Positions 58,304-58,697 of a stretch of DNA of 58,697 nucleotides are shown one piece after another (the stretch's first letter is position 1; every line of letters begins with the position of its first letter). The translations under genes were made by a program, and so were the position numbers. The notes beneath the pieces were generated by a model. It made no database searches and had not been told where the DNA came from. It saw only the letters and a program-made list of their open reading frames with translations. Source of the stretch: Spirochaetales bacterium (lineage in GTDB: Bacteria; Spirochaetota; Spirochaetia; DSM-2461); assembly GCA_016936115.1 (NCBI GenBank), contig JAFGPQ010000179.1:1-58697 (forward strand), given 5' to 3'.

Positions 58304-58697
58304 TCTGGCTTATCGGCTCAAAGGGAATGCTGGGGCAGGAGATTGCCGGCCTGCTTAAAGAAAACAGTATGGATTACTGCGGAACGGACAGGGAAACGGA
58401 TATCACCGATCTTGAGGTTCTGCGGGCTTTCATAAAGGATAAGGATTTCGGTTGGATCATCAACTGTTCCGCCTATACGGCTGTGGAAAAGGCCGAAGAG
58501 GAGCAGAAATCGGCCTACCTCATTAATGAGACCGGGGTGATGAATATCGGCCAAGTGGCAGCAGAGAAGGATATTCCCGTTATTCATCTTTCTACGGATT
58601 ATGTCTTCAATGGGAAAAAGGACCTTCCCCTGACCGAAGAGGAGCCCACCGATCCCGTCTCGGTTTACGGCGCCAGCAAGCTGGCCGGCGAGAAGGC
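58300..58697 (+). CDS. rfbD: dTDP-4-dehydrorhamnose reductase, N-terminal part
   Basis: The gene starts with GTG overlapping the rfbC stop (GTGA) and runs off the window after 132 codons; full-length RfbD is about 280-300 residues. The NAD(P)-binding Rossmann start (WLIGSKGMLGQEI), the WIINCSAYTAVEKAE segment, the STDYVF strand and the catalytic YGASK (Tyr-x-x-x-Lys) are all present. RfbD makes dTDP-L-rhamnose in the last step. A complete pathway would need rfbA and rfbB nearby outside the window. Confidence 0.95.
   Translation, partial: MIWLIGSKGMLGQEIAGLLKENSMDYCGTDRETDITDLEVLRAFIKDKDFGWIINCSAYTAVEKAEEEQKSAYLINETGVMNIGQVAAEKDIPVIHLSTDYVFNGKKDLPLTEEEPTDPVSVYGASKLAGEK

Overview
The window looks like chromosomal DNA from a free-living spirochaete of the order Spirochaetales (Spirochaeta or Treponema relatives). 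Four things point there: two tandem FlaA-type periplasmic flagellar sheath genes, a Bat (MoxR/VWA) operon of the spirochaete/Bacteroides type, an alanyl-tRNA synthetase lacking its C-terminal domain as in Borrelia, and many exported TPR, FecR, PilZ and cyclic-nucleotide proteins. G+C is roughly one half by eye. Genes are closely packed, often with GTGA or ATGA stop/start overlaps. I see no insertion sequence, phage, CRISPR array or rRNA. The species cannot be named from this sequence alone.

Layout. 1-1661: end of a transglutaminase-like gene and a double cyclic-nucleotide-binding protein. 1670-4360 (-): dapL with an exported nitrilase-like and an exported PCMT-like protein. 4511-12516 (+): moxR, DUF58, lipoprotein, batA, a batB-batC fusion, batD and batE. 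12503-16191: dsbD (-), tRNA-Val (+) and a chemoreceptor (-). 16328-22031: acyl-CoA ligase, a PilZ/HATPase pair and a large NTPase-like TPR protein. 22107-31515: tRNA-Met, a SET-domain gene, small exported proteins, a SPOR protein, a TylF-like methyltransferase, a PilZ protein, a YD-repeat lipoprotein, a helical-repeat protein, a short ComEC and rsmA. 31575-35169: a membrane protein, the flaA pair and a cyclic-nucleotide-gated histidine kinase. 35177-37288 (-): tatD and fba, separated by an unusual helically phased repeat array. 37454-47027 (-): a lipoprotein, two barrel-like proteins, a FecR/Fn3-like protein and a Cache-HAMP adenylate cyclase. 47236-58697: alaS; TPR genes and hisZGB (-); a LysM amidase (-); nitroreductase, flavoprotein and transglutaminase-like genes (+); and rfbC-rfbD, with rfbD running off the window.

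How genes may work together. The Bat genes form one translationally coupled membrane-complex operon. The cyclase, the FecR/Fn3 protein and the two outer-membrane-like proteins overlap or abut, so they look like one envelope unit whose sensor makes cAMP. Two proteins elsewhere carry cyclic-nucleotide-binding domains that could read that signal. Two PilZ proteins point to c-di-GMP signalling as well.

Regulation. Sigma70-type promoters are easy to read: TTGACA-N17-TATAAT before the cNMP gene and before flaA, and close variants before the tRNAs, fba, hisZ and the acyl-CoA ligase. At dapL, dsbD, a thioredoxin-fold gene, a membrane-protein gene and alaS the -10 box lies only 6-9 nt before the start codon with no Shine-Dalgarno. 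These look like leaderless transcripts. No gene-free stretch is much longer than 300 bp; the longest (35987-36295) holds the phased repeats and the fba terminator.
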